NCBI GenBank assembly: GCA_964584935.1
Contig: CAZPBN010000006.1
Span: forward strand, 62,001-126,000
Direction: 5' to 3'
DNA: 64,000 nt
Source of the DNA: CAZPBN01 sp964584935
GTDB taxonomy: Bacteria; Acidobacteriota; Aminicenantia; Aminicenantales; Aminicenantaceae
In this document: piece by piece, positions 36,289 through 45,093 of the stretch
How the letters are laid out: every line of letters begins with the position of its first letter
Numbering within the stretch: position 1 is the stretch's first letter
Position numbers and translations under genes: made by a program
The notes under the pieces: model-generated
What the model was told of the DNA's origin: nothing
What the model saw: only the letters and a program-made list of their open reading frames with translations
Database searches by the model: none

Positions 36289-38055
36289 TTAATAAGCGCC
36301 CCTCCAACACAACTTTAAATTTATCAATTTAAGGCTATGATATTTATTCCAAAAATCCTTTGAAATAGGACTCACTTTAATTATTTTGTCTCTATTTTCA
36401 GAATAAATAGACAGAATAAAGCGCTCTGCGGGTTTTCTCGAAAATATTTTAATTTTTTTAGGGGCTTTGGACAGGACTATTCTTTTTTTTAATTTTTCCT
36501 TTTCCCGAGAAAAACTGTACCCTTTTTTATTTAAAATACGAATAATAAGAATATCATTGGAACTCGTATCAATCTGTTTTATTTGAAACACATCCACATA
36601 TCTGGATTCTGTTTTAAATATTTTATCCACAGGATTTACGACTTCCATATAATAACTGCTGGGACGCAATATTTTAAAAATAAAGTTGTTATATGAATAG
36701 ATGTAAATCCCAGAAATACAAAATATGGCAAAGAAAATAATTAAATTGTGCCATATTTTTCTTGGTCTATAATTTGCAATCCCACATCCGGCAAGAGGAA
36801 CTAAGAATGCAAGCTGAGGCAAATTATATCTCGAGTGACTAATGGATAAAAGATAGGGTGCTATTCCAGCAAGGAGAAGCATAAAAATTAAAATTTTATT
36901 CTTTAATTGAATTTTCTTAACAACAAATCCTATCACCGTAAACACAATCAACAATAAGTGAGAAACGATGAACACCGCCAAAATAAACAACAGCAACCCA
37001 TTGGAAACAGGAGGATAAACAACATTAGTGATGTGACGAATAGGGAAAAAGTTAAATGTCCACAGAAGCGAGAATCTATCAAAAGACCTTTTCAAAAATT
37101 TTCCGAAGTGAGAAGTGATTTCTCTCATTGCCAGTTCTCTAGCAGCCTTTTTAATAGGAATATTGTGTTCTTTGGCGTATTCTCTTAAAGAACTGCCTAT
37201 TTGGGGATGAGGTTTAACATATTCATAGGAGAATCCATCCCGTACCCACTTGTTATTTCCAAGATATAAGCCCCTGGTAGATCGAGAAGCAAACAAAACA
37301 AATTTATTTTGTTTGGAAATCAACACATACTCCCAGGGTAGCACTACAACAGAAAAAGAAATTATAATTATTAAAAAAATAATGATTCTTTCCTTCATTT
37401 TTTTGAAACTGAAAACAATCCATAAGGGGATAACAATCAGAAAAACTATACCGGAAGCCCGGCTTAAGACTAACAAACCTAAAATGACTCCAATAGAGAA
37501 TGAATACAAAACTTTTCTTTTATAGATATCTGTCTCCGTTATCAAGAGAGTGAGGTAAATTCCTAATAAAAGCAAAAAAATAAACGTTGTCTCTGCCCAT
37601 AAATAGTGAGAAAAGGCAATGAATCCCGGATAAAAAATATAGACAAAAGAAGCAATAAGAGCTGTTTTCTTAGTGGCTATCTTATCAGTCACCAGAAAAA
37701 TAAGAATTGTCGATAGCGCAGAAATCACAACAACCGTAATCCGGGCAGCCACTATACTTTTCCCCATAAATAAGAAGCCCACTGCCAGAATAATGGGATG
37801 AAAGGGAGGCCAGGCACCCGCACTATAGGCCCGCCTTAAATCCTTTGGTTTTGGAGAATCCAGATTGATCAAGTCCTTTATAATCGAATGAAAACTATTG
37901 GCCCTGAAATAATATGATCTTTCATCAAACTTAATCCATGTACCTCCTGCATTTATAGGAATTAATACCAAAATACGAATCAGGAGAGAAAAGAGAAATA
38001 TAACAAGTATTAACCTCTTCCTGGAACTCACTACATATTTACAGATATCTCTCAT
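36289..38055 (-). CDS. Membrane glycosyltransferase, GT39/ArnT-like
   Basis: 588 residues with about eleven hydrophobic segments in the first 450 and a soluble C-terminus. The first external loop carries F-D-E-R-S-Y-Y, an acidic pair (D-E) matching the catalytic motif of GT39/ArnT enzymes. A-G-A-W-P-P-F-H-P-I and the A-E-T-T-F-I-F-L loop are also typical. Such enzymes use a polyprenyl-phosphate sugar on the periplasmic side to modify lipid A, glycans or proteins. The two GT2 enzymes in this window could supply the lipid-linked donor, but they are not adjacent. Promoter at 38108-38136. Confidence 0.83.
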   Translation of the reverse strand: MRDICKYVVSSRKRLILVIFLFSLLIRILVLIPINAGGTWIKFDERSYYFRANSFHSIIKDLINLDSPKPKDLRRAYSAGAWPPFHPIILAVGFLFMGKSIVAARITVVVISALSTILIFLVTDKIATKKTALIASFVYIFYPGFIAFSHYLWAETTFIFLLLLGIYLTLLITETDIYKRKVLYSFSIGVILGLLVLSRASGIVFLIVIPLWIVFSFKKMKERIIIFLIIIISFSVVVLPWEYVLISKQNKFVLFASRSTRGLYLGNNKWVRDGFSYEYVKPHPQIGSSLREYAKEHNIPIKKAARELAMREITSHFGKFLKRSFDRFSLLWTFNFFPIRHITNVVYPPVSNGLLLFILAVFIVSHLLLIVFTVIGFVVKKIQLKNKILIFMLLLAGIAPYLLSISHSRYNLPQLAFLVPLAGCGIANYRPRKIWHNLIIFFAIFCISGIYIYSYNNFIFKILRPSSYYMEVVNPVDKIFKTESRYVDVFQIKQIDTSSNDILIIRILNKKGYSFSREKEKLKKRIVLSKAPKKIKIFSRKPAERFILSIYSENRDKIIKVSPISKDFWNKYHSLKLINLKLCWRGAY

Positions 38056-38107
38056 CTCAAGTTATTATTTTCTTATCTTTTCCTCTAAAAATATTTTTAT
38101 AGCTGAC

Positions 38108-38136
38108 ATTATAGTATCTCATTTTCAATTTATCAA
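38108..38136 (-). promoter_or_regulatory. Sigma-70 promoter of GT39-like gene
   Basis: Minus strand: TTGATA (38136-38131), 17-nt spacer, perfect TATAAT (38113-38108). Start near 38101. Confidence 0.55.
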
Positions 38137-38231
38137 CTTCTATAAAACAATCTCTTTAGAAAGAAAAAATCAGATCAAAAGAACAAGGTGATCAAAGTTC
38201 TGATGTCTGACTATAGGAGAAATTTCTATAT

Positions 38232-38723
38232 GATAACAATCCAGGAGTTCCCCCAAAAATTGCCCTAGGATCTGTATAATTTATTACAAATAAATAAGTT
38301 AATTAAATTTTAAAGTGGAAAACCAATTTTTGGGGGCACCTTTTCAAGCCCCCTTCCCCCAAAGGAAGCTTCCCCCCTCATTTTTAAATTTTTCTTTAAA
38401 TCATAAGGCATTGATTATAAGAAAATTTATTCTCTGAAAGAATAAGGGGTGGCGCGGCGAAGGGGCTCCCCACAACACAGCTCCTTGGAGGGGGGACAGC
38501 TTCGCTTTTCCCCTTCCAACGGTCGCTTCGCTCCCTGCCTCCCCTTCTCGAGCTTCGCTCTGCGACCAAGGGGACAAATCCCCTTGGATCCCCATGGATT
38601 TGTGTCAATACAAATCCGGAAGCGAGAATGGGGAAGAGCCGTGACAGGACCCCTCAATGTTTGTTGCTTCTGATGTTTATAATATAAATTTAAAAATTGG
38701 GGGAACTTCACGATAACAATCCA
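38232..38723. repeat. Non-coding G+C-rich repeat element with terminal repeats
   Basis: A 492-bp block bounded by a perfect 12-bp direct repeat GATAACAATCCA (38232-38243 and 38712-38723). Inside each end is the inverted 10-mer GTTCCCCCAA (38247-38256; complement at 38697-38706). A further perfect 13-bp inverted pair lies at 38250-38262 and 38324-38336. The core (38449-38650) is far richer in G+C than its surroundings. It has three copies of GCTTCGCT (38499, 38525, 38552) and two adjacent hairpins: 8-bp stem CCAAGGGG (38566-38587) and 8-bp stem GGATTTGT (38596-38617). Overlapping open frames occur in it on both strands, but none resembles a protein and all reflect composition. It looks like a non-autonomous mobile repeat or a structured RNA locus; copy number in the genome is unknown. 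Confidence 0.55.
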
Positions 38724-38724
38724 A

Positions 38725-38754
38725 TTGACCCTTGATTCATAAAAATAGTATGAT
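38725..38754 (+). promoter_or_regulatory. Sigma-70 promoter of DUF1998 helicase
   Basis: TTGACC (38725-38730), 18-nt spacer, TATGAT (38749-38754). Start near 38761, so translation should begin at the ATG at 38789 rather than at upstream in-frame starts. The -35 begins 1 nt past the G+C-rich element. Confidence 0.5.
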
Positions 38755-38788
38755 ACAAATAAATTATATAAAAATAGTCATAATAAAA

Positions 38789-41137
38789 ATGTCCAAAGAA
38801 GAAAATCTATTAAAATCCCTGGAAACAATTAAAAACATCGGGCTCAAAACCAATTCAATAACGGCTATCAAACATATGTCATCCCGGGCAGCTAACTTCA
38901 AAGAATATCCTTCTGATGTGCATTCTTCCCTAATAAGAGCCCTGAACAAAAAAGGATTCCATAAACTCTATTCCCACCAATATAATGCCTGGAAAAGACT
39001 TAAGGAAGGCAAAAATATAGTGGTTGTGACTCCCACGGCTTCCGGTAAAACATTGTGTTACAATCTTCCTGTTTTAGATTCAATACTAAAAAACAGCTCT
39101 AATCGAGCCATCTATCTTTTCCCCACAAAAGCTCTTTCCCAGGATCAAAGGTCTGAACTGGATGACATAATAAATCTTTTGTCCCAGGAAATTCGCATCT
39201 TTACCTACGACGGAGATACCCCTCAAAATGCAAGAAAAGCCATCAGATCGCGGGGTCATATCATCCTCACCAATCCTGATATGCTTCACGCTGGCATTAT
39301 GCCCCATCACACAAAATGGATAAAACTATTTGAAAATCTTCAATACATTGTCATCGACGAATTGCACAATTACCGGGGTATATTTGGAAGCCACTTGGCA
39401 AATGTTTTAAGAAGATTAAAAAGAATTGCTTTTTTTTATGGATCAAAACCTCAGTTTATCCTATGCACAGCAACCATAGCCAATCCCTCTGACATCGCAG
39501 AAAAAATGATAGAAGAACCTGTTTCACTCATAAAGGACAACGGTGCTCCTGCTGGAGAAAAGTATTTTGTTTTCTACAATCCTCCGGTGGTTAATGAACA
39601 CCTGGGTATACGGCGGTCCTATGTGAATGAATCACGAAGAATCTCCTCAAATTTCCTTAAAAACAACCTTCAAACCATTATTTTTGCCAGAAGCCGCCTT
39701 ATCACCGAAGTCCTCCTGACTTACCTCAAACAAGACATTGAACAAACCGTGAAAGACAAAGGACTCGTTCGGGGATACAGAGGAGGTTATCTTCCTCTAA
39801 AAAGAAGAGAAATAGAGAAAGATTTGAGATCAGGGAAAATAAGGGGAGTCATCTCCACCAATGCCCTGGAACTCGGAATCGATATAGGAGGCCTTGACGT
39901 CGCCGTTCTTTCCGGATATCCTGGAACAATTTCCAGCACCTGGCAAAGAGCAGGACGTGCCGGCAGGAAGTCAGGCAAATCGGCAGCCGTTCTTGTGGCA
40001 TCCAGCTCGCCTGTTGACCAGTTTATTATCAATCATCCTGATTACTTTTTTACAAAAAATCCTGAAAAAGCTCTTATCAATCCCGATAACCTTTCAATAC
40101 TGGTCAGCCACGTGGAATGTGCGGCTTTCGAACTTCCCTTTGTCGATGGAGAAAAATTCGGTGAAAGAGAAATTGGAGAAATACTCAAATTTCTTGAAGA
40201 AGAAGGGCTTGTTTATCATTCCAAAGACAAATGGTTCTGGACCTCAGATGCCTACCCTGCAGATGGAGTCAGCTTAAGAAGTATAAGCTCAGATAATTTT
40301 GTTGTTGTGGATACAACCAAACAACCCAAAGCAATCGCAGAAGTCGATTTCTCATCTGCCCTTATGACCCTGCATCCTAAGGCTATTTATATGTGTGAAG
40401 GAGTTCAATACTACGTTGAAAATTTGGACTACAAACAAAGAAAAGCGTATGTCAAAAAAACCGACGTGGACTATTATACAGACGCCATTGACTATACAAA
40501 GATCAAAATAATTGATATTTTCGAGGAAAAAAAATCAGAAAACCACACCATATCCCAAGGAGAGGTCCATGTAGCCACCCAGGTGGTGGGTTTTAAAAAA
40601 ATTAAATTCTATACCATGGAAAATGTCGGTGCCGGAGATCTAAGCCTTCCCCAGAATGAAATGCATACCACTGCTTATTGGTTAACTATCCCTGCTTCCA
40701 TTTTTCAACAGTTAAAATTCACTTCAGAACAAAAAATAAACGGGCTTTACGGATTAGCCTATCTCCTGCACCATGTGTCACCCCTATTTATGATGTGTGA
40801 TCTCCATGATGTGGGCGTTTCTATCGGGGATAACTCTACGGGAAAATCACTTCCTCCTCGTGATATAAGAAAGAAAATATACCCAGAAGAATCTGGTTTC
40901 ATATCCAAAATGGACTTCGAACCAAATATTTTCATCTATGATAACTTTCCGGGAGGAATCGGATTGAGCCCTTCTCTTTTTGATCTGGAAGACAAACTTT
41001 TGATACACAGCAAAAAAACAATTGAAGCCTGCCCTTGCGAGGAAGGGTGCCCTTCTTGTGTAGGCCCGGTTAAAGAAAGCGGGGAACAGGCAAAACAAGT
41101 TGCCCTTCAGATAATAAACAATATCCTCGGTCTCTAA
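38789..41137 (+). CDS. DEAD/DEAH-box helicase with DUF1998 domain (YprA/MrfA-like)
   Basis: 782 residues from the chosen start. Helicase motifs in order: T-P-T-A-S-G-K-T (Walker A), T-N-P-D-M-L (Ib), D-E-L-H-N-Y-R-G (motif II), T-A-T-I-A-N-P (III), then in the second domain I-I-F-A-R-S-R, N-A-L-E-L-G-I-D-I-G-G and the W-Q-R-A-G-R-A-G-R arginine finger. The C-terminal DUF1998 region ends with the zinc-type cluster C-P-C-E-E-G-C-P-S-C. Homologues in Bacillus (MrfA) act in repair of mitomycin C damage. The frame is open upstream to a TTG at 38732, but the promoter at 38725-38754 overlaps that portion. uvrA is encoded nearby on the other strand. Confidence 0.9.
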   Translation: MSKEENLLKSLETIKNIGLKTNSITAIKHMSSRAANFKEYPSDVHSSLIRALNKKGFHKLYSHQYNAWKRLKEGKNIVVVTPTASGKTLCYNLPVLDSILKNSSNRAIYLFPTKALSQDQRSELDDIINLLSQEIRIFTYDGDTPQNARKAIRSRGHIILTNPDMLHAGIMPHHTKWIKLFENLQYIVIDELHNYRGIFGSHLANVLRRLKRIAFFYGSKPQFILCTATIANPSDIAEKMIEEPVSLIKDNGAPAGEKYFVFYNPPVVNEHLGIRRSYVNESRRISSNFLKNNLQTIIFARSRLITEVLLTYLKQDIEQTVKDKGLVRGYRGGYLPLKRREIEKDLRSGKIRGVISTNALELGIDIGGLDVAVLSGYPGTISSTWQRAGRAGRKSGKSAAVLVASSSPVDQFIINHPDYFFTKNPEKALINPDNLSILVSHVECAAFELPFVDGEKFGEREIGEILKFLEEEGLVYHSKDKWFWTSDAYPADGVSLRSISSDNFVVVDTTKQPKAIAEVDFSSALMTLHPKAIYMCEGVQYYVENLDYKQRKAYVKKTDVDYYTDAIDYTKIKIIDIFEEKKSENHTISQGEVHVATQVVGFKKIKFYTMENVGAGDLSLPQNEMHTTAYWLTIPASIFQQLKFTSEQKINGLYGLAYLLHHVSPLFMMCDLHDVGVSIGDNSTGKSLPPRDIRKKIYPEESGFISKMDFEPNIFIYDNFPGGIGLSPSLFDLEDKLLIHSKKTIEACPCEEGCPSCVGPVKESGEQAKQVALQIINNILGL

Positions 41138-41189
41138 ACTTTAAAACTCCCTAAAAAAATGGTGAATTTTTACTCAAACTTCATTCCAA

Positions 41190-41218
41190 TTGACAATGAA
41201 GGCGGCATATGCTAATTT
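41190..41218 (+). promoter_or_regulatory. Candidate promoter of the tol operon
   Basis: TTGACA (41190-41195), 17-nt spacer, weak TAATTT (41213-41218). The ATG of tolQ follows at 41234. Confidence 0.4.
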
Positions 41219-41233
41219 TTTGATTCAGAAAAA

Positions 41234-41896
41234 ATGAATTTTTTTAAACTTATTTTAGAAGCAAGTCCGGTCGTCCAATTTGTATTGCTCGTCCTCATAT
41301 TCTTTTCTGTCTTCTCATGGGCAATAATTCTATTCAAGAGAAAAACATTGAAATCTGCACAAATCCAATCAAAAAGTTTTTTGAAAACTTTCAGAAGAAG
41401 TAAGAATTTATATGAAATAAGCCAATCAGCTAAAAATTATAAAGCGAGCCCCATGGCTTTTATTTTCCTTGCAGGATACAAGGAACTTTCCTATATAAGC
41501 AAATCAAATCCAGAAAACGGACTCACATCCTCAAAGCTTGAAAACATCAATCGGTCTTTAACCAAAGCATCAAACCAAGAAATTTCCAGGCTTGAAAAGA
41601 TGATGAGTTTTCTGGCGACCACAGGAAGCATCACTCCTTTTATTGGACTTTTCGGAACTGTTTGGGGAATTATGGACGCCTTTAATAAAATCGGAATAGC
41701 AAGGACAGCATCTTTGGATTCTGTCGCTCCTGGAATTGCAGAAGCACTTATTGCTACGGCAGCTGGCCTTTTTGCTGCGATCCCCGCCGTTATTGCCTAT
41801 AATTATTTCTTAAGCCGCATTAAAGAAATTATAACAGAGATTGAGGACTTTTCCCTGGAATTTTTAAATATCTCGGAACGATTATATGGCTCTTAA
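41234..41896 (+). CDS. tolQ: Tol-Pal proton channel subunit TolQ
   Basis: 220 residues of the MotA/TolQ/ExbB family. One membrane helix near residues 14-34 and two long ones near 126-150 and 168-195. These include the family segments A-T-T-G-S-I-T-P-F-I-G-L-F-G-T-V-W-G-I-M and G-I-A-E-A-L-I-A-T-A-A-G-L-F-A-A-I-P-A-V, with the conserved proline-alanine pair in TM3. Works with TolR as a proton-driven motor in the inner membrane that energises TolA during division. Its end overlaps tolR by 11 nt. Confidence 0.95.
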   Translation: MNFFKLILEASPVVQFVLLVLIFFSVFSWAIILFKRKTLKSAQIQSKSFLKTFRRSKNLYEISQSAKNYKASPMAFIFLAGYKELSYISKSNPENGLTSSKLENINRSLTKASNQEISRLEKMMSFLATTGSITPFIGLFGTVWGIMDAFNKIGIARTASLDSVAPGIAEALIATAAGLFAAIPAVIAYNYFLSRIKEIITEIEDFSLEFLNISERLYGS

Positions 41897-42329
41897 AACT
41901 TCCCAACCTCCCCGAAGAAAACTAGGAACTTCTCTATCAGAAATCAATGTAACCCCTTTCGTCGATGTCATGCTTGTTCTCTTGATAATTTTTATGGTGA
42001 CAACTCCTATGATGCAATCAGGAATTGGTGTCGATCTACCCAAAGCAGAAACAGAATCAATCCCTGCCGAAGAGGGATTAACTCTCACTGTTACAAAAGA
42101 TAAATATATCCATATAGAGGATAGAGTGGTTAATATATTTCTACTTGAAAACAAGTTGAAAGAATATTTTTATGGAAAAAAAAGCAAAATTGTATATATT
42201 AGAGGTGATGAAAGTTTACCTTACGGTTATATCATGAATATTTTAGACATTGTAAAAAAATCAGGAGTGCAAACCGTTGGCCTTGTAACCAATCCTCTAG
42301 AAGAAGATAAAGAAGAAGGAAACCCATAA
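41886..42329 (+). CDS. tolR: Tol-Pal proton channel subunit TolR
   Basis: 147 residues, ExbD/TolR family. A single membrane helix (V-D-V-M-L-V-L-L-I-I-F-M-V-T-T, about 26-40) carries the critical proton-carrying aspartate in the F-V-D-V-M start. N-V-T-P-F precedes it. The periplasmic domain ends with I-V-Y-I-R-G-D-E-S-L-P-Y-G, the standard R-x-D motif. It overlaps tolQ by 11 nt and the next gene by 1 nt (TAATG). Confidence 0.95.
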   Translation: MALKTSQPPRRKLGTSLSEINVTPFVDVMLVLLIIFMVTTPMMQSGIGVDLPKAETESIPAEEGLTLTVTKDKYIHIEDRVVNIFLLENKLKEYFYGKKSKIVYIRGDESLPYGYIMNILDIVKKSGVQTVGLVTNPLEEDKEEGNP

Positions 42330-43117
42330 TGAATATTGCGGAAAAAGATTATTCAGGTTTCAAAAAAGCAGTTTTTTTTTCCTTGATGGCTCATATTATA
42401 CTTTTTCTTCTAGCCGTAATGAGTCCTAAACTATCAAATCCTTCCAAAAAAGGAATGACTCACTACGTTAATCTGGTTTCTTTTCCCGGAGGAGGCTCCG
42501 GAGGAAGTGGCGGTTCGGGAGGAAGTAACAGTACTTCAAAGATTGCTGAAACTCCTGTACCAAAAAACGAAACCTTAAAAGACTTAACAACCCCTCAAAA
42601 CATACAGAAACAGGATACTTCTTCAATGAGGCATCCAGTTGAACAACCCAAAAAAGAAGATGAGTCAAAAAAAAATAATAAAAAATCGGTTATTTCCAAA
42701 TCCCGGCAAAAAAATTCGAACGTATCTGGTTCAGGCACAGGGTCAGGAGTAAAAATTGGCATTGGTGACGGAACAGGAGAAGGGGCTGGATTCGGATCAG
42801 AATATTCCTCGCAAATTGGAATCGGAAATTTTCCTTTCACCTATTATGTGAATGAAATTCATGATCGTGTTTCGGGAAGCTGGCTCACATCCAGAGTGGA
42901 TCCAGGAATATCTGGAGTTTATCATACCCACGTCCATTTTAAGATATTAAGAAACGGCCAAATATCCAATGTCGAACTCAAAAGCCCCAGTGGAATAAAA
43001 GCTCTCGATTTATCTGCTATCCGCGCTGTTCATAACGCATCTCCTTTTCCTCCTCTACCAAGAGCTTATGAAGGAGAGTATTTGGGAATTCTTTTAATAT
43101 TTGAACACTCAAGATGA
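42329..43117 (+). CDS. TolA/TonB-like energy-transducing protein
   Basis: 262 residues. N-terminal membrane helix about 15-33 (FFSLMAHIILFLLAVM), then a Gly/Ser linker, a Lys/Glu/Ser-rich middle, another glycine-rich stretch, and a C-terminal domain of the TonB/TolA type (about 165-262). That domain contains V-H-F-K-I-L-R-N-G-Q-I-S-N-V-E-L-K-S-P-S-G and a final S-A-I-R-A-V-H-N-A-S-P-F-P-P-L-P. Its place between tolR and tolB indicates the TolA role, spanning the periplasm to pull on Pal and TolB. The C-terminal fold resembles TonB more than enteric TolA, a common finding outside Proteobacteria. Confidence 0.88.
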   Translation: MNIAEKDYSGFKKAVFFSLMAHIILFLLAVMSPKLSNPSKKGMTHYVNLVSFPGGGSGGSGGSGGSNSTSKIAETPVPKNETLKDLTTPQNIQKQDTSSMRHPVEQPKKEDESKKNNKKSVISKSRQKNSNVSGSGTGSGVKIGIGDGTGEGAGFGSEYSSQIGIGNFPFTYYVNEIHDRVSGSWLTSRVDPGISGVYHTHVHFKILRNGQISNVELKSPSGIKALDLSAIRAVHNASPFPPLPRAYEGEYLGILLIFEHSR

Positions 43118-44415
43118 ATACAAAAAAAATCATATCAACCATTTCAATCATTATTTTTCTTTTTATAGGAACCACAATCCTTCTTCCTCAAGAAGAAATT
43201 GTGATTCCCATAAAAGAAGGCATTCCGGCTATTCCTATAGCTGTTCCAAAATTCATAGTGCATACCTCTTCGTCAGAAGCAAAAACTATAGCTAACGAAC
43301 TCCATGATGTTATCTTAAGCGATTTAAAATTCAGCCGGGTTTTTCAACCTCTTCCCAATGCATACTACAAATGGATCAAAGCCCTGGATCCCGAAAATAT
43401 AGTCTTTAAAGACTGGAAATCCATTCAATCTCATCTCCTGTTGGTTGGAGAAATAACTAATCAAAATCAAGAAAATATTTTATTTGAAGGGAAAATATAT
43501 GATGTGAGTTCCGAACGTTTCATATTTGGAAAACGATATCAATCCAATAAATCGCTCCTCCGGCTTATGGGACACAAAATGGCAGACGAATTAATGAACA
43601 TTTATGGAGAAAAGCCTGTTTTCACTTCAAAAATTGTTTTTGTATCCGACAGGGATGGAAACGACGAACTATATATGATGGACTATGATGGTCATAATCA
43701 AACCCGCATTACCTTCAATAAAGTTAAAGATTATATGCCTGCCTGGTCTCGAGACGGGAAAAAAGTAGCTTATCTTTCTTACCGGAAAAACAATGCAAAA
43801 CTCTATATCCTGGATATTTATGAAGGGGAAATAATAGAGATTCAAAGCGAAGGGACAAATTTTGCTCCTTCTTTTTCACCTGATGGAAAAAAACTTGCTT
43901 TTTGTTCGACAAAAGTCGAAGGGAATTCAGAAATTTATATTGCCTCTGGTAACAATTTTAATAAAATAAAAAGATTAACCTTCAATAATGCCGTGGATAC
44001 AGCTCCTTGCTGGTCTTCAACCGGTAGACAAATTGCTTTCACCTCTGATCGTTCCGGAACTCCCCAGATTTATATTATGGATGCTGAAGGATCCAATACA
44101 AGAAGAATCAGTTTCGGTGGAAACTACCACGATGCTCCTGCTTGGTCTCCAGATGGAAACAGAATCGCTTATGTCTCCCGCGTCAACCGGATAGTTGACA
44201 TTTATGTCCTTAACCTCAAAACAAATAAAATAGTCAAATTAACAGAAAGCAAAGCCCGTAATGAAACCCCTGCCTGGTCTCCTGACGGCCGCCACCTCAT
44301 TTTTTCCTCTACCCTTTCAGGCACAATTCAACTTTATTCCATTGATTATGATGGAATCAATCTAAAACGGTTAACTTCCCAAGGCAATAACAAGCTTCCC
44401 GATTGGTCCCGGTAG
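43114..44415 (+). CDS. tolB: Tol-Pal periplasmic beta-propeller TolB
   Basis: 433 residues. Signal peptide (ISTISIIIFLFIGTTILLP). An N-terminal alpha/beta domain (about 40-165) is followed by six-bladed PD40 repeats, each with S-D/T-R-x-G/S and a W-S-P/R/S-D/T-G motif, for example FVSDRDGNDELYMMDYDG and F-T-S-D-R-S-G-T-P-Q-I-Y. TolB binds Pal and transmits TolA force to the outer membrane. It overlaps the TolA-like gene by 4 nt (ATGA). Confidence 0.95.
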   Translation: MNTKKIISTISIIIFLFIGTTILLPQEEIVIPIKEGIPAIPIAVPKFIVHTSSSEAKTIANELHDVILSDLKFSRVFQPLPNAYYKWIKALDPENIVFKDWKSIQSHLLLVGEITNQNQENILFEGKIYDVSSERFIFGKRYQSNKSLLRLMGHKMADELMNIYGEKPVFTSKIVFVSDRDGNDELYMMDYDGHNQTRITFNKVKDYMPAWSRDGKKVAYLSYRKNNAKLYILDIYEGEIIEIQSEGTNFAPSFSPDGKKLAFCSTKVEGNSEIYIASGNNFNKIKRLTFNNAVDTAPCWSSTGRQIAFTSDRSGTPQIYIMDAEGSNTRRISFGGNYHDAPAWSPDGNRIAYVSRVNRIVDIYVLNLKTNKIVKLTESKARNETPAWSPDGRHLIFSSTLSGTIQLYSIDYDGINLKRLTSQGNNKLPDWSR

Positions 44416-44520
44416 AATTTTTTAACTCCTCAGATATTGACATCCAAACAGTTTAGATGTATAAAATTTCTGACAAATGTATAGTCAAATAAAAAAAATT
44501 AATAATCTCTGGGAGGAAAG

Positions 44521-45078
44521 ATGAAAAAAGTTTTAATTTTTATTTTAGCAAGTTTGCTTTTATTCGCATTTATGAATTCCTGTCGAAAAAAAGTTGAAGA
44601 AGTTCCCCCGGCACCCCCAACTCCTCAAGAAAAAGAACAGCCAAAAGTGGAAAAAGTTGAAGAAGTTCCCGAAGTCAAAGAACCAGAAATGACTGAAGAA
44701 GAGATATTTATATCAAAATCACTGGAAGAAATTAATGAAGAGATGCCGTTAAAAATGATCCATTTTGATTTTGATAAATATTTCATCCGCGAAGATGCCA
44801 AACCTATGCTGGAAGAAAATGCTGTGTGGTTAAAAAACCATCCAACTGTAAAAATTGTTATCGAAGGACATTGTGATGAAAGAGGAACTGAAGAATACAA
44901 CCTTGCTCTAGGGGAAAAAAGAGCCCAAAGCACTTATGATTATCTTGTTTCACTTGGGATTTCACGCGATCGAATGAGAACCATATCTTATGGGAAAAGT
45001 CAGCCTATAGATTTAGGACACAATGAAATTGCCTGGCAGAAAAACAGACGGGCTCAATTCACCATATATGAAAAATAA
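44521..45078 (+). CDS. pal: Peptidoglycan-associated lipoprotein Pal
   Basis: 185 residues. Lipoprotein signal with Cys21 (LLLFAFMNSC), a Pro/Glu/Val-rich linker, and an OmpA-like peptidoglycan-binding domain (about 78-185). Its family signature is I-H-F-D-F-D-K-Y-F-I then V-I-E-G-H-C-D-E-R-G-T-E-E-Y-N-L-A-L-G and K-R-A-Q-S-T-Y-D-Y-L. It anchors the outer membrane to the wall and interacts with TolB. GGAGGA ribosome-binding site 5 nt before the ATG. Confidence 0.95.
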   Translation: MKKVLIFILASLLLFAFMNSCRKKVEEVPPAPPTPQEKEQPKVEKVEEVPEVKEPEMTEEEIFISKSLEEINEEMPLKMIHFDFDKYFIREDAKPMLEENAVWLKNHPTVKIVIEGHCDERGTEEYNLALGEKRAQSTYDYLVSLGISRDRMRTISYGKSQPIDLGHNEIAWQKNRRAQFTIYEK

Positions 45079-45093
45079 TAAATATAACCAAAA

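Noticed and set aside
38396..38711. Several overlapping open frames of 64-94 codons in the G+C-rich element
   Set aside because: Open in multiple frames on both strands because of base composition; proline/glycine/arginine-rich translations, no ribosome-binding site, no recognisable protein.
38732..38788. Upstream extension of the DUF1998 helicase to a TTG start
   Set aside because: The promoter -10 and predicted start site lie inside this stretch, and the added residues do not resemble the family.
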